From Ilyomonas sp963847085 (GTDB lineage Bacteria > Bacteroidota > Bacteroidia > Chitinophagales > Chitinophagaceae): 64,000 nt of DNA. The DNA is taken from positions 682,001-746,000 of the forward strand of contig CAWJYO010000009.1 of the NCBI GenBank assembly GCA_963847085.1. The letters are read 5' to 3'. Made by a program: the position numbers and the translations under genes. The notes below the pieces were generated by a model, which worked only from the letters and a program-made list of their open reading frames with translations, did no database searches and had not been told where the DNA came from. Positions 16,169 to 26,100 of this stretch are shown here, in pieces. Within the stretch, counting starts at the first letter, position 1. Each line of letters opens with the position of its first letter.

Positions 16169-17962
16169 ATGAATACCGGAATCGCAAAAGCCAATGCCAT
16201 AAAAGGAGCTGAATGGTTACTAAAAGAATCGCAGCCTTTTGAAACATTTATTGCTGAAGATTTTACCGAAGAGCAAATAATGATAAAAGACATGTGTACG
16301 CAATTTTTAGCTGCCGAAGTATTCCCGCTTATTGAGCGTATTGACAACATGGAACCGGGCTTGATGCGAAGCATTTTAGAAAAGGCAGGTGAGCAAGGTT
16401 TGCTTAGCATCTCCATACCCGAAGAATACGGCGGTTTAGGAAAAGATTTTACTACTGCAACCATTGTGAACGAAGCGTTAGGGAGTGGGTTTTCATTTGT
16501 TGTTGCGTTTGCCGCGCATACCGGCATTGGCACTTTGCCCATTTTATACTTTGGTACCGAAGAGCAAAAACAAAAGTATGTTACTAAGCTTACCACCGGT
16601 GAGTTTATGGGTGCGTATGCACTTACCGAACCCAACAGCGGCAGCGATGCGTTGGGAGCGAAAACCAATGCTAAGTTGAGTGATGATGGCAGGCATTATA
16701 TTTTGAACGGGCAAAAATGCTGGATCACCAACGGCGGCTTTGCCGATGTATTTGTAGTGTTTGCAAAAATTGATGGTGATAAATTTACAGCCTTTATTGT
16801 GGAGCGTGGCTACGAAGGCTTTACCAACGGACCCGAAGAACATAAGATGGGCCTCAAAGGTTCATCAACTGTGCAATTGTATTTCCAGGATTGCAAAGTG
16901 CCGGTTGAAAATGTGCTGGGCGAAATTGGACGAGGTCATATCATTGCCTTCAACATCCTGAATATTGGTCGTTTAAAATTAGGGGCAGGTGTTGCGGGTG
17001 CCTCACAAAACACCACTACCATGTCGGTTCAATATGCCAAAGCGCGCGAGCAGTTTAAAATTTCCATTTCACAGTTCGGAGCCATCAAACACAAACTGGG
17101 AGAGATGGCAATTCGTAGTTGGGTAACGGAGTCAGGCGTGTTTCGCGCAGCCAAATGGATTGATGATAAAGAGCAGGAATTGATGAGTGACGGAACATCT
17201 GCCAATAAAGCATTGCTTGGAGCTGCGGAAGAGTACGCCATTGAGTGTGCCATTTTAAAAGTGTTTGGTTCAGAATCGCTTGATTTTTGTGTGGATGAAG
17301 GCGTGCAGATTCATGGTGGCAATGGCTTTAGTGCAGAGTACATCATCAGTCGTGCTTACCGCGATAGCCGCATCAACCGCATCTTCGAAGGCACCAACGA
17401 AATCAATCGTTTGCTGATTGTTGACATGACTTTAAAACGCGCCATGAAAGGCAAGCTTGATTTGCTGACGGCTGCTACCAATGTATCGAAAGAATTAATG
17501 AGCATTCCTGATTTTGATGATGATGACGAAGCTCCGTTTGCAAAAGAAAAAAAATACATCAGCAATTTTAAAAAAGCCATTTTACTGGTGGCCGGTGCTG
17601 CCGTGCAAAAACTGATGATGAAGTTAGATAAAGAGCAGGAAGTGCTGATGAACATTTCCGACATGACCATTGAAACTTATATGGCAGAAAGTGCTTTGCT
17701 GCGTTTGATGAAGCTAACAGAAACAAGAGGTGAAGGGGCTACTTCGTTGCAGGCAGACATTGTTCATACGTATTTGTATGATGCTGCGGAACGCATTAAT
17801 AAAGCAGGCAAAGATGCCATCAACAGTTTTGCCGAAGGCGATGAACTTCGTATGATGCACATTGGTTTAAAACGCTTTACCAAAGTAGAACCTTTCAATA
17901 CTAAAGATGCAAGAAGAAGAATCGCTGATAAGATGATTGAAGAGAATAGATATTGTTTTTGA
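16169..17962 (+). CDS. Acyl-CoA dehydrogenase
   Basis: The 597-residue protein has the three-domain acyl-CoA dehydrogenase fold plus a C-terminal extension as in very-long-chain-type members. Recognisable segments are SIPEEYGGLGKDF, GAYALTEPNSGSDALG (FAD/substrate), CWITNGGFADVFVVFAK, KMGLKGSSTVQLYF, QIHGGNGFSAEY and FEGTNEINRLLIVDM. It catalyses FAD-dependent alpha,beta-dehydrogenation of acyl-CoA in fatty-acid beta-oxidation. Two occurrences of the window-wide nonamer TTTGTTTTT lie in its leader region and one in the coding part. It appears to be monocistronic. Confidence 0.95.
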   Translation: MNTGIAKANAIKGAEWLLKESQPFETFIAEDFTEEQIMIKDMCTQFLAAEVFPLIERIDNMEPGLMRSILEKAGEQGLLSISIPEEYGGLGKDFTTATIVNEALGSGFSFVVAFAAHTGIGTLPILYFGTEEQKQKYVTKLTTGEFMGAYALTEPNSGSDALGAKTNAKLSDDGRHYILNGQKCWITNGGFADVFVVFAKIDGDKFTAFIVERGYEGFTNGPEEHKMGLKGSSTVQLYFQDCKVPVENVLGEIGRGHIIAFNILNIGRLKLGAGVAGASQNTTTMSVQYAKAREQFKISISQFGAIKHKLGEMAIRSWVTESGVFRAAKWIDDKEQELMSDGTSANKALLGAAEEYAIECAILKVFGSESLDFCVDEGVQIHGGNGFSAEYIISRAYRDSRINRIFEGTNEINRLLIVDMTLKRAMKGKLDLLTAATNVSKELMSIPDFDDDDEAPFAKEKKYISNFKKAILLVAGAAVQKLMMKLDKEQEVLMNISDMTIETYMAESALLRLMKLTETRGEGATSLQADIVHTYLYDAAERINKAGKDAINSFAEGDELRMMHIGLKRFTKVEPFNTKDARRRIADKMIEENRYCF

Positions 17963-18011
17963 TTGTTTGAACCGTTTGAGATAGCATAACAAAAAAATGA
18001 ATCATTGATAA

Positions 18012-18359
18012 ATGCAGACCGCAATTAAATGGCATCATTGGTTGCTTGCCTCAACAATAATGGTGATTTGTACTTGCTTGATTATAATTTATGGATGGTC
18101 AGCATTCGCTACTTTAACCGAACGATCAGGTTTAAATGGTAGTATGTTTTTGTATTACAACATATCAAGAGTTCAGTACATAATTTACAATGGAATTGTT
18201 TTTCTTGTTGGAATTTATATGATTTATTGCATAATACTTCATCTTTCAAAAAGAGATAAAATCAAATTAATAAAAAACTTTAAGGGCTTTTTAATTTTGA
18301 TTGCTCTTGTTATAGTTTGTGAAATGTATTTACAATTGCGTTTTGTAGGAAAAGGATAA
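18012..18359 (+). CDS. Small membrane protein of unknown function
   Basis: The 115-residue protein has three hydrophobic segments at about residues 10-32 (WLLASTIMVICTCLIIIYGW), 54-78 (IYNGIVFLVGIYMIYCIIL) and 92-108 (FLILIALVIVCEMYL), with Lys-rich loops. No family was recognised. A hairpin terminator 100 bases downstream supports a stand-alone unit. Confidence 0.55.
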   Translation: MQTAIKWHHWLLASTIMVICTCLIIIYGWSAFATLTERSGLNGSMFLYYNISRVQYIIYNGIVFLVGIYMIYCIILHLSKRDKIKLIKNFKGFLILIALVIVCEMYLQLRFVGKG

Positions 18360-18362
18360 AAC

Positions 18363-18455
18363 AAAAATAAAATCGTATAACTAAAAAGTAAAGTTTTCTT
18401 TCATTTTTCTTTATGATACTTTATGTTCTCCATGACTTTGTGGTTCAAAACATAA
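18363..18455. repeat. Degenerate copy of the CTTTGTGGTTCAAA repeat family
   Basis: The right end (ACTTTGTGGTTCAAAA, 18435-18450) matches the ends of the clearer copies at 21494-21583 and 33425-33520. The left arm is eroded beyond secure recognition. Confidence 0.4.
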
Positions 18456-18458
18456 TTT

Positions 18459-18486
18459 AAAGCCTCTGTCAGGAGGCTTTTTTATT
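18459..18486 (+). terminator. Rho-independent terminator
   Basis: Stem AAAGCCTC / GAGGCTTT with a six-base loop, followed by Ts. It ends the transcript of the small membrane protein gene before the acyltransferase gene. Confidence 0.75.
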
Positions 18487-18560
18487 CGGTGAAAAATGTT
18501 CTTCCTCTTTAGCAATAACATAAAGCCTTTCCGTTACTTTGGTTCTTCAATTTACTAACT

Positions 18561-19703
18561 ATGGCTGCCGCTATTCCAACTGCTTCCAACCAACGATTCA
18601 TTTCGCTTGATGTGTTTCGCGGGCTTACCATTTGCTTCATGATTATTGTAAACACAGCCGGCAATGGTGCCACCACTTTTGCACCTTTGCAACATGCTGC
18701 CTGGAATGGCTTTACACCCACCGATCTGGTGTTTCCTTCCTTTATGTTTGCGGTTGGCAATGCCATGAGTTTTGTAATGGTAAAATGGCAGGATAAATCA
18801 ACAGGATATGTGCTGAGCAAGATTTTCAAGCGCACGATCCTTATCTTTTTACTTGGCTTTTTAATGTACTGGTTTCCGTTTTTTCATGCCGATGCAACGG
18901 GACATTGGGTATTGAATCCTTTTTCTCATACCCGTGTGTTTGGCGTGTTGCAGCGCATTGCATTGGCCTATTGTTTTGCTTCGCTGATGTTGTATTTTTT
19001 CAGAACCCGCACTACGGTTATCATCACGTGCCTTATTTTGGTTTTCTACTGGATTGTGATGTTTTATTTTGGCGATGCCGGCGACCCGTACAGCATTCAC
19101 AACAATGCTGTTTTAAAATTGGATACCTGGCTCATTGGCACCAATCATTTGTATATGGGCGAAGGTTTTCCGTTCGATCCTGAGGGTTTGTTAAGCACGT
19201 TTCCGTCCATCGGAAATATAGTGGCCGGTTATGTTGTTGGGCAATTTATCCGCCGCAAAGGCAGCACTTATGAAGGCTTAACTCAACTATTGCTAGCAGG
19301 TTTTGTTTTGCTTGTTATTGCGCATTTTTGGAACTATGTTTTTCCCATCAATAAAAAACTGTGGACAAGTCCGTTTGTGCTTCATACGGTGGCTTTGGAT
19401 TGTATGATTTTGTCCCTCATTATTTACATTGTTGACTTTCGTGGTGTTCAAAAAGGCACTCATTTTTTCCAGGTCTTTGGCAGAAATCCGCTCTTTATTT
19501 ATCTGTTGTCTGAACTGTTGGTAACTGTAATGTACATGATACAACCCGAACCGCATGTTTCTTTGTACGCTTGGTTGTTCCAGCACTTCTTTACTTATTT
19601 TACACCTTATATTGGGTCGTTGTTGCAAGCCATTTGTTACATGCTCGTTTGCTGGAGCGTTGGGTACTTTTTAGATAAAAGAAAGATTTATGTGCGGGTG
19701 TAA
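18561..19703 (+). CDS. HGSNAT-like (DUF5009) membrane acyltransferase
   Basis: The 380-residue protein begins with QRFISLDVFRGLTICFMIIVN, the signature of the heparan-alpha-glucosaminide N-acetyltransferase/DUF5009 family. TPTDLVFPSFMFAVGNAMSF follows. About ten membrane helices, short loops and a conserved His-containing cytoplasmic segment agree with this family. Human HGSNAT moves acetyl groups from cytosolic acetyl-CoA to sugars across a membrane; bacterial members are assumed to acylate cell-envelope or scavenged glycans, which is inference here. The length is normal. No glycan gene cluster surrounds it. Confidence 0.8.
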   Translation: MAAAIPTASNQRFISLDVFRGLTICFMIIVNTAGNGATTFAPLQHAAWNGFTPTDLVFPSFMFAVGNAMSFVMVKWQDKSTGYVLSKIFKRTILIFLLGFLMYWFPFFHADATGHWVLNPFSHTRVFGVLQRIALAYCFASLMLYFFRTRTTVIITCLILVFYWIVMFYFGDAGDPYSIHNNAVLKLDTWLIGTNHLYMGEGFPFDPEGLLSTFPSIGNIVAGYVVGQFIRRKGSTYEGLTQLLLAGFVLLVIAHFWNYVFPINKKLWTSPFVLHTVALDCMILSLIIYIVDFRGVQKGTHFFQVFGRNPLFIYLLSELLVTVMYMIQPEPHVSLYAWLFQHFFTYFTPYIGSLLQAICYMLVCWSVGYFLDKRKIYVRV

Positions 19704-19809
19704 AAGCGTTGTTTCTTTTCTGTTCAATAAATGTTCATATTGCATCAAAAAAAATTGAGCGAAATAGTTATTTGGCCACATTCACATTTTTCATAGCTGA
19801 TATTCATTA

Positions 19810-20674
19810 ATGAAAAGACAAATCATAAAACTGATTTTCCTTTTTTTGACATCCGTTTGTTTATTTGATTGTAAAAAACAGGTTGAGAAAGAGTATTACG
19901 AGCAATACCAAAGCTATGATGGGTTAACCATAGGAAAATTTATTACTTACAGATTGGATTCAACCGTTCTTAAAAGCTTTGGAACCGGCTTTGACATTCA
20001 CACTTACACAGTTAAAGATTCTGTTGAAGCTCAGATTACTGATAACTTAAACCGGCTTAGTTACCGAGTTGTTCGTTATCAGTATGACGGAAACCAATGG
20101 ATGCCAATCAATACATTCATGGCTACACCTGCGGAGAATGATTTTGAATTTGTTGAAAACAATCTTAGAATCGTAAAAATGGTGAACCCTGTTGTTGACG
20201 GAAAAACCTGGAATGGGTAATGGCTATTTAAGTTACCCACCTTATTTTGCCAATTCTGATTTTCAGAAATGGGTATATTCTTATAAAGATTTGGAAGAGT
20301 CTTTTACCATCAACAATCAAACATTTGATAGTACAGTAACCGTAATGTCTTTCGATTCATCAACTAATCAACCTTTTTACAAGTATGGGTATAACACTTA
20401 TGCAAAAGGATATGAAGTGTATGCAAAGAATGTTGGTAAGATTTATCAGGATATTTTGAATTGGGAGTATCAACCTACTACAACATTAATAAATTGTCAG
20501 TGGGTTCAATGTAAAAACAATGTATGCGACACAACTGCTATTGATTGCAATACACAGAATTGCGATTCTATCATGAAGGTTTCAGGAAATACTATAATTA
20601 ATTGCGATACTTTATTAACCAATTACTTTTACAATGGATATGGTGTGAAGCTCACCATGATTGATCATAATTGA
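19810..20674 (+). CDS. Putative lipoprotein, interrupted by one frameshift
   Basis: The first 136 residues start MKRQIIKLIFLFLTSVCLFDCKK, a signal with a Cys in lipobox-like position (LFDC; Asp at -1 is unusual). The frame ends at a TAA within AATGGGTAATGG at 20213-20224. Removing one G of the GGG (20215-20217) yields WNGNGYLSYPPYF and carries on in the +1 frame to 20674, for about 287 residues. The protein contains a Cys-rich segment near the end (QWVQCKNNVCDTTAIDCNTQNCD) that could form disulfides. The family was not recognised. The break could be a sequencing error or a recent mutation. Confidence 0.55.
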
Positions 20675-20707
20675 TTCGTTTATAAAAATTAACCTTAATA
20701 AAAACCT

Positions 20708-21460
20708 ATGACAATACTCATCACCGGCGCAACTTCAGGTTTTGGAGAAGCCATTGCACAGGCATTCGCTTCGCAAAAATGGAATTGCATAATCACTGGC
20801 AGAAGAGCCGATCGTTTGCAGGATTTATACAAACAACTCACCGAACAACACGGCGTAAAAGTGCTGCCATTAGTATTTGACGTACAAAACAGGGAAGCCG
20901 TTTTTGCAACCATTGAAAAGCTGCCCGAAGAATGGAAAAATATTGATGTGTTGGTAAACAATGCAGGCTTAGCTTTAGGCAGAGAACCTTTTGATGAAGC
21001 CTCGCTCGACGATTGGGAAACGATGATTGACACTAACATAAAAGGGTTGCTGTATGTATCGAAAGCGGTTCTTCCTTTTATGGTAAAACAAAACAAAGGG
21101 CAGATCATCAACATTGGTTCAACAGCGGCTAAGGAAGTGTATCAAAACGGCAATGTTTATTGTGCAACAAAGTCGGCGGTGGAAGCCATCAGCAAAGCGC
21201 AGCGCATTGATTTATTACCTCATAAAATAAAAGTAACGGCTGTTCATCCCGGCGCTGCTGACACCGAGTTTAGCAACGTTCGGTTTAAAGGTGATGAAAA
21301 AAAAGCTGCCGCCGTTTACGAAGGTTACCAACCTCTACAAGCCGAAGACGTAGCCAATGTGGTTTACTATTGCGCCACTTTGCCACCGCATGTTTGCATT
21401 AACGATGTGGTGGTTACCTGCACAGCGCAGGCAAATTCGTATTATACGTTTAAGGGCTGA
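20708..21460 (+). CDS. SDR-family NAD(P)-dependent oxidoreductase (YdfG-like)
   Basis: The 250-residue classical short-chain dehydrogenase has the dinucleotide motif ITGATSGFGEAIAQAF, GRRADRL for NADP selectivity, VLVNNAGLALG, the catalytic Ser in IINIGSTAAKEVY and YCATKSAVEAI (Tyr-x-x-x-Lys). The order and the GFDVQNREAV-like segment fit the YdfG/serine 3-dehydrogenase subgroup, which oxidises L-allo-threonine and 3-hydroxy acids. The precise substrate is inferred only. Cytoplasmic and monocistronic. Confidence 0.85.
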   Translation: MTILITGATSGFGEAIAQAFASQKWNCIITGRRADRLQDLYKQLTEQHGVKVLPLVFDVQNREAVFATIEKLPEEWKNIDVLVNNAGLALGREPFDEASLDDWETMIDTNIKGLLYVSKAVLPFMVKQNKGQIINIGSTAAKEVYQNGNVYCATKSAVEAISKAQRIDLLPHKIKVTAVHPGAADTEFSNVRFKGDEKKAAAVYEGYQPLQAEDVANVVYYCATLPPHVCINDVVVTCTAQANSYYTFKG

Positions 21461-21493
21461 TAAGAGCAAGAAGTTGTTTATTACATTATGATT

Positions 21494-21583
21494 TTTGAAC
21501 CACTAAGACACGAAGAAAGGAAGCAACACAAAGTTTTCTTTTCCTTTGTGAATCTTTGTGTTCTTCGCGTCTTCGTGGTTCAA
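21494..21583. repeat. Palindromic repeat of the CTTTGTGGTTCAAA family
   Basis: Arms around 21494-21516 and 21563-21583 (TTTGAACCAC...GAC.CGAA) pair with two mismatches. The interior holds a second imperfect repeat of CTTTGTG. Related copies are at 18363 and 33425. Confidence 0.6.
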
Positions 21584-21635
21584 ATCCCACAAGTAATTTT
21601 CCGGCAAAAACAAACCCACCAAAATAACCAAACCT

Positions 21636-21643
21636 TATCTTCG
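21636..21643 (+). promoter_or_regulatory. Candidate -7 promoter box of the porV2-like gene
   Basis: TATCTTCG, one mismatch from TAnnTTTG, lies 15 bases before the ATG at 21659. No -33 TTTG is visible on this strand. Confidence 0.3.
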
Positions 21644-21658
21644 TTGTAATTCTTTGAT

Positions 21659-22765
21659 ATGAGAAACCAATGGCTGCTTCTGATGCTGTGTGGGGGCTTG
21701 TTTGCCGGGCGTGCGGCTGCGCAATTCCGCGTTTACTCCAACGAATTTTTAAACATCGGCGCCGGTGCGCGCGGCTTAGGTATGGGCAGCACATCGGTAG
21801 CTACGGCATCGGATGCTTACGCCGGTTACTGGAATCCTGCAGGGCTTGCCAATGTTACTAATTCTCCAACGGTTTCGGCTATGCACGCCGAGTATTTTTC
21901 AGGCATCGGTAAGTACGATTTTATTTCGGCAGCTTTTCCTATCAATGGCGAAAAGCCGCGCACACTGGGCATTTCAGCCATTCGCTTTGGTGTGGATGAT
22001 ATTCCCAATACTTTGTTTTTGGTGCAGCCCGATGGCAGTTTAAATTACAACAATATCACCACGTTTTCTTCTGCCGATTATGCTTTTTTGCTATCGTATG
22101 CGCAATCTGTTATTAATGAAGACGACAGAAAGTTAAGCTTCGGTGGTAATGCTAAAATCATTTACCGCAAGGTCGGCTCGTTTGCCAATGCGGTAGGTTT
22201 TGGTTTCGATGCCGGTGTAATGTATCGTACAGGCAACTGGCGATTGGGCGTTGCAGCACGCGATGTAACTACCACGTTTAATGCGTGGAAGTTTAGTTTT
22301 ACCGATGAAGAAAAACAAGTGTTGTATTTAACGGATAATGAGATTCCGGTAAAGTCAACTGAACTTACTGCACCGCGGTTGGTGTTGGGTGGCGCTTATA
22401 ATTTTGAGTTCAATGATAAATTTCATTTGCTGGCAGAAGCGAATTTCGATATGACGTTTGATGGCAAACGCAATACTGTAATCAGCTCAAATCCCATTAG
22501 CATTGACCCGAAGGTTGGTTTAGAAGCCAACATTCACAATCTGGTTTTTATCAGGGCTGGCATTTCTAATTTTCAACAGGCGTTGAAGGATGGCGATACA
22601 TTGAATCAAAAGAAGGTTTGGATTTACCAGCCCAGCATTGGTGCCGGGTTTCATGTGGGCAATGTAACCATTGATTATGCGTTTACCAATCTTGCCAACC
22701 AAAGCAATCCATTGTACACGCATATTTTTTCGTTGAAGGTAGATTTGGTGAAGAAAGAAAAGTAA
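21659..22765 (+). CDS. porV2: PorV/PorQ-family outer-membrane protein, PorV2-like type IX secretion component
   Basis: The 368-residue protein has a signal peptide ending near GRAAAQF. Its N-terminus (FLNIGAGARGLGMGSTSVATASDAYAGYWNPAGLA) is the FadL-like PorV signature, and regularly spaced amphipathic strands give a 14-strand-type barrel. PorV is the outer-membrane shuttle that holds T9SS cargo for the PorU sortase. The PorV2 label rests on its place directly upstream of a PorU2-like protease gene, a pairing common in Bacteroidota. It ends 387 bases before that gene, with two palindromic repeats between. Confidence 0.8.
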   Translation: MRNQWLLLMLCGGLFAGRAAAQFRVYSNEFLNIGAGARGLGMGSTSVATASDAYAGYWNPAGLANVTNSPTVSAMHAEYFSGIGKYDFISAAFPINGEKPRTLGISAIRFGVDDIPNTLFLVQPDGSLNYNNITTFSSADYAFLLSYAQSVINEDDRKLSFGGNAKIIYRKVGSFANAVGFGFDAGVMYRTGNWRLGVAARDVTTTFNAWKFSFTDEEKQVLYLTDNEIPVKSTELTAPRLVLGGAYNFEFNDKFHLLAEANFDMTFDGKRNTVISSNPISIDPKVGLEANIHNLVFIRAGISNFQQALKDGDTLNQKKVWIYQPSIGAGFHVGNVTIDYAFTNLANQSNPLYTHIFSLKVDLVKKEK

Positions 22766-22792
22766 GTGGTGATTGGTGTTAATGGCACTTGC

Positions 22793-22899
22793 CGTCATTG
22801 CGAGGCACGAAGCAATCTGTGGCTTGCAGTAATTGATGGTGCAAAATTGTAAACGTCATGAATGATAAAGCAAAGATGGCTTCGTGCCTCGCAATGACG
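22793..22899. repeat. Palindromic element with CGTCATTGCGAGG ends
   Basis: Arms 22793-22817 and 22875-22899 (outer bases CGTCATTGCGAGGCACGAAG) are reverse complements over 25 bp with one mismatch, around a 57-base centre. Repeats with CGTCATTGCGAGG termini are widely scattered in unrelated bacterial genomes and look like small non-autonomous elements. This one sits in the porV2-porU2 gap. Confidence 0.8.
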
Positions 22900-22920
22900 A
22901 TGCACTTTGGAATTGCTTAA

Positions 22921-23080
22921 TAAATGTTCACCTGTTGATGGGCTGCGGGATGGAAGTGAAAAGCCCGGTGAAGGTTGTGTGAGTTGGCTTTGTGCCGGAC
23001 TTGTAACGGACAGCCCGAACAAATGCTCAATTGAAAACCAAACGATGACAGCCCCAAAAAAGGGGCAAAAACAAAAATAA
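22921..23080. repeat. Probable dispersed intergenic repeat containing GGACTTGTAACGGACAGCCC
   Basis: The segment has GGGCTG near 22938 and CAGCCC near 23012 as potential stem ends. It includes GGACTTGTAACGGACAGCCC, which I recognise as a recurrent Bacteroidota intergenic repeat core. There is no coding potential. Its base composition is G-rich compared with its surroundings. Confidence 0.45.
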
Positions 23081-23152
23081 CAGCCTAAGAAATTGATAAT
23101 CGAAGAGTCGCATAAAATTATTTGCATTACCAAAAGCAAAACAAAATTGAAG

Positions 23153-26100
23153 ATGAGAACATGGCTACTGCTTGTGTGTTTTTTGAGCTGTGTTGCTGCC
23201 GTTCATGCGCAATACAACAATGAGTGGATTGATTACTCGAAAACGTATTACAAATGCAAAGTGGGACAAACGGGTTTGTGCCGCATTGGCGCACAAACCT
23301 TATCTGGCTTAGGTTTGGGCAATGTGCCATGCAGAGCAGTTTCAACTGTGGCGCAACGGACAACAAGTGGCGATGTACACCAGCGTTCCATCAGGCATAC
23401 TACCGGCTGGTGGTTATCTTGAATTTTATGGGCAAATGAATGATGGTATTTTGGATGATAAGCTGTATAAAAATCCGGCAAATCATCTCAACACAACATA
23501 TAGTTTCAGCACTGATACTTCGGCTTATTTTCTTACAGTAAATAATGCAGGAAATAACCTTCGTTTTATTGATGTTGCTAATAATATTCAAAACAACACA
23601 CTGCCCGCGGAGCCTTATTTTTTATACACCTACCAGGCTGATTTCAGGCAAAAAATAAACCGTGGTATCGGGTTTAATTATGGCGAGAATATTTATTCTT
23701 CCACTTATGATGTTGGTGAGTTTTGGAGCTCGAACGACATTGCCGATAATCAATCGCAAACCGTAACGATGAACAACCTGAACGCAGCAACTTCCGGACC
23801 TACAGCCACGCTAACGGTTACCGCAGCGGGTAACGCAGCCGGTGGCACCAACCGCAAATTGGTGGTGAGTGTAAACAATGTTTCTTACATCAATCAATCG
23901 TTGCCGAACTACAATGCAGGTTCGTTCACGGGGAGCAATATTCCTTTATCATTACTTAATTCGAACACCGCAAACATTGTGGTTGCCAACCAAAGCAGCG
24001 ATAACAGCCAGTACGATTATCTGGTGGCAGGAATGGTTCATCTTACCTATCCGCATTCATTCAATATGGGCGGCGCAGCAACGTTTGCTTTTACATTGCC
24101 TGCCAATGCCAACGGCAATTATTTACAAATCACCAACTTTAACAGCAATGGCAGTACGCCTGTGTTGTATGATATAACCAACAATGCGAGATACACCGCC
24201 AACACAGCAACAGCAGGCATTTTAAAATTTAGACTGGCGGGTAGCAATCTTGATCGTTCGTTGGTGTTGGTAAGTGAAGATGCATCAAACATTACGCAGT
24301 TAACTTCTTTCACTACAAAGAATTTTATTAATTATGGAGCGGCGAATGCTGGTGATTATCTCATCATTTCCAATCAAATTTTAATGGCAGGCGACAACCC
24401 GGTTGAGCAATACCGGCAGTACCGCGCCAGTGCAACAGGCGGCGGTTACAACGCAAAAATTTACGACGCCGATGAACTGATTGACCAGTTTGCCTGGGGC
24501 ATCAAAAAACATCCGTTGGGCATCAAAAACTTTTTGCAGTATGCACGAAACACTTTTGCGGCAAAACCAAAGTTTGTTTTTATCATTGGAAGAGGAACGC
24601 AGTATGATACCTATCGTTACAACGAATCTTCGCCTTTGGCCACGCAATTGAATTTGGTTCCTACGTTTGGCTGGCCTGCCTCCGATGTGTTGTTATCTTC
24701 CGCTACGTTCGACCCGATTCCTACCACTCCCATTGGAAGATTGTCGGTTATAAAAGGAATCGAGGTAAAGGATTATCTGCAAAAAATAAGGGAGTACGAA
24801 CAGCAGCAAGCCAACACCACGCAAACAATAGAAAACAAAGCGTGGATGAAAACCGTGGTGAATGTTACCGGCGCTAATACCACAGCAGAAGATGGGCAAC
24901 TGAGTTATTATCTAAACAAATATGCTGCACTTTTAAAAGATACTTCTGTTTGGCGGTGATATACACAGCTTCAGTAAAAGCACTACGGGCGAAGCTACGC
25001 CCATAACCGATGCGGCACTAACACAATTGTTCAATAACGGCATTAGTATCATCAATTATTTCGGGCATTCATCTTCTACAACATTGAATTATAATTTGAA
25101 TGATCCAGCTTCTTATAACAATCAAAGCAAGTATCCTTTTTTTGTGGCAAGCGGTTGCGATGCGGGTGATTTTTTTGAGTACGATACTACACGTTTTACG
25201 GTGTTAAGTTCCATCGCCGAAAAATATGTGCTGGCGCCGGAACGCGGCGCCATTGCACTTTTGGGCAGCACCAACTTTGGCGTGGGCGATTATTTAGATA
25301 CTTATAATTCTGGCTTTTATCAAACCTTTTCCAGTACAGGCTACAATAAAAATGTTGCTGTGAGCATGGCAAGTGGCGCGCAGGCATTGCTTGCACAAAC
25401 CTATGGTTCTTTCGATTCTTCAACCCGCTATCTTCATGCCGAGCAGGTGGTTTTGCATGGCGATCCGGCCATTAAAATCAATGCGTTTGCAAAGCCCGAT
25501 TTTGCTGTGGAAGAGCCGCAAATTGTGATCAACCCAACCGTAGTTTCGGTTGCTAATACATCGTTCAGCGTAAAAGTATATTTTTATAACATTGGCAAAG
25601 CCACCGGCGATTCGGTTTCTATCAGCATCAAGCGTCAGCATCCTGATGGTACTATCGAAACAGTGTTGTCGAATGAAATTCGTTCCGTTCGTTTTATGGA
25701 TTCCGTGTCGCTTACGTTGCCGGTTGTGGCTTCAAAAGATAAAGGCCAAAATACCATCATCGCAACGATAGATTATTTGAATCAATACGATGAACTGAGC
25801 AAAACCAACAACACTGCCAGCAAGTCTTTTTTAATTTATGAAGATGCGCTAACGCCTATCTATCCTTATAACTATTCCATTGTAAACAAAACGGGTATCA
25901 AGCTTGCTGCTTCTACGGCTGATCCAACTTTACCATCACGGCAGTATGTAATGGAAATTGATACCACTGCATTGTTCAATTCTTCTTTTAAAACATCAAA
26001 AACAATAGCCTCATTGGGTGGTCTTGTTGAATTTGATCCGGGCGTTTCGTTTACTGATAGCACCGTTTATTACTGGCGTGTTGCGCCTGTGCCTGCGGCG

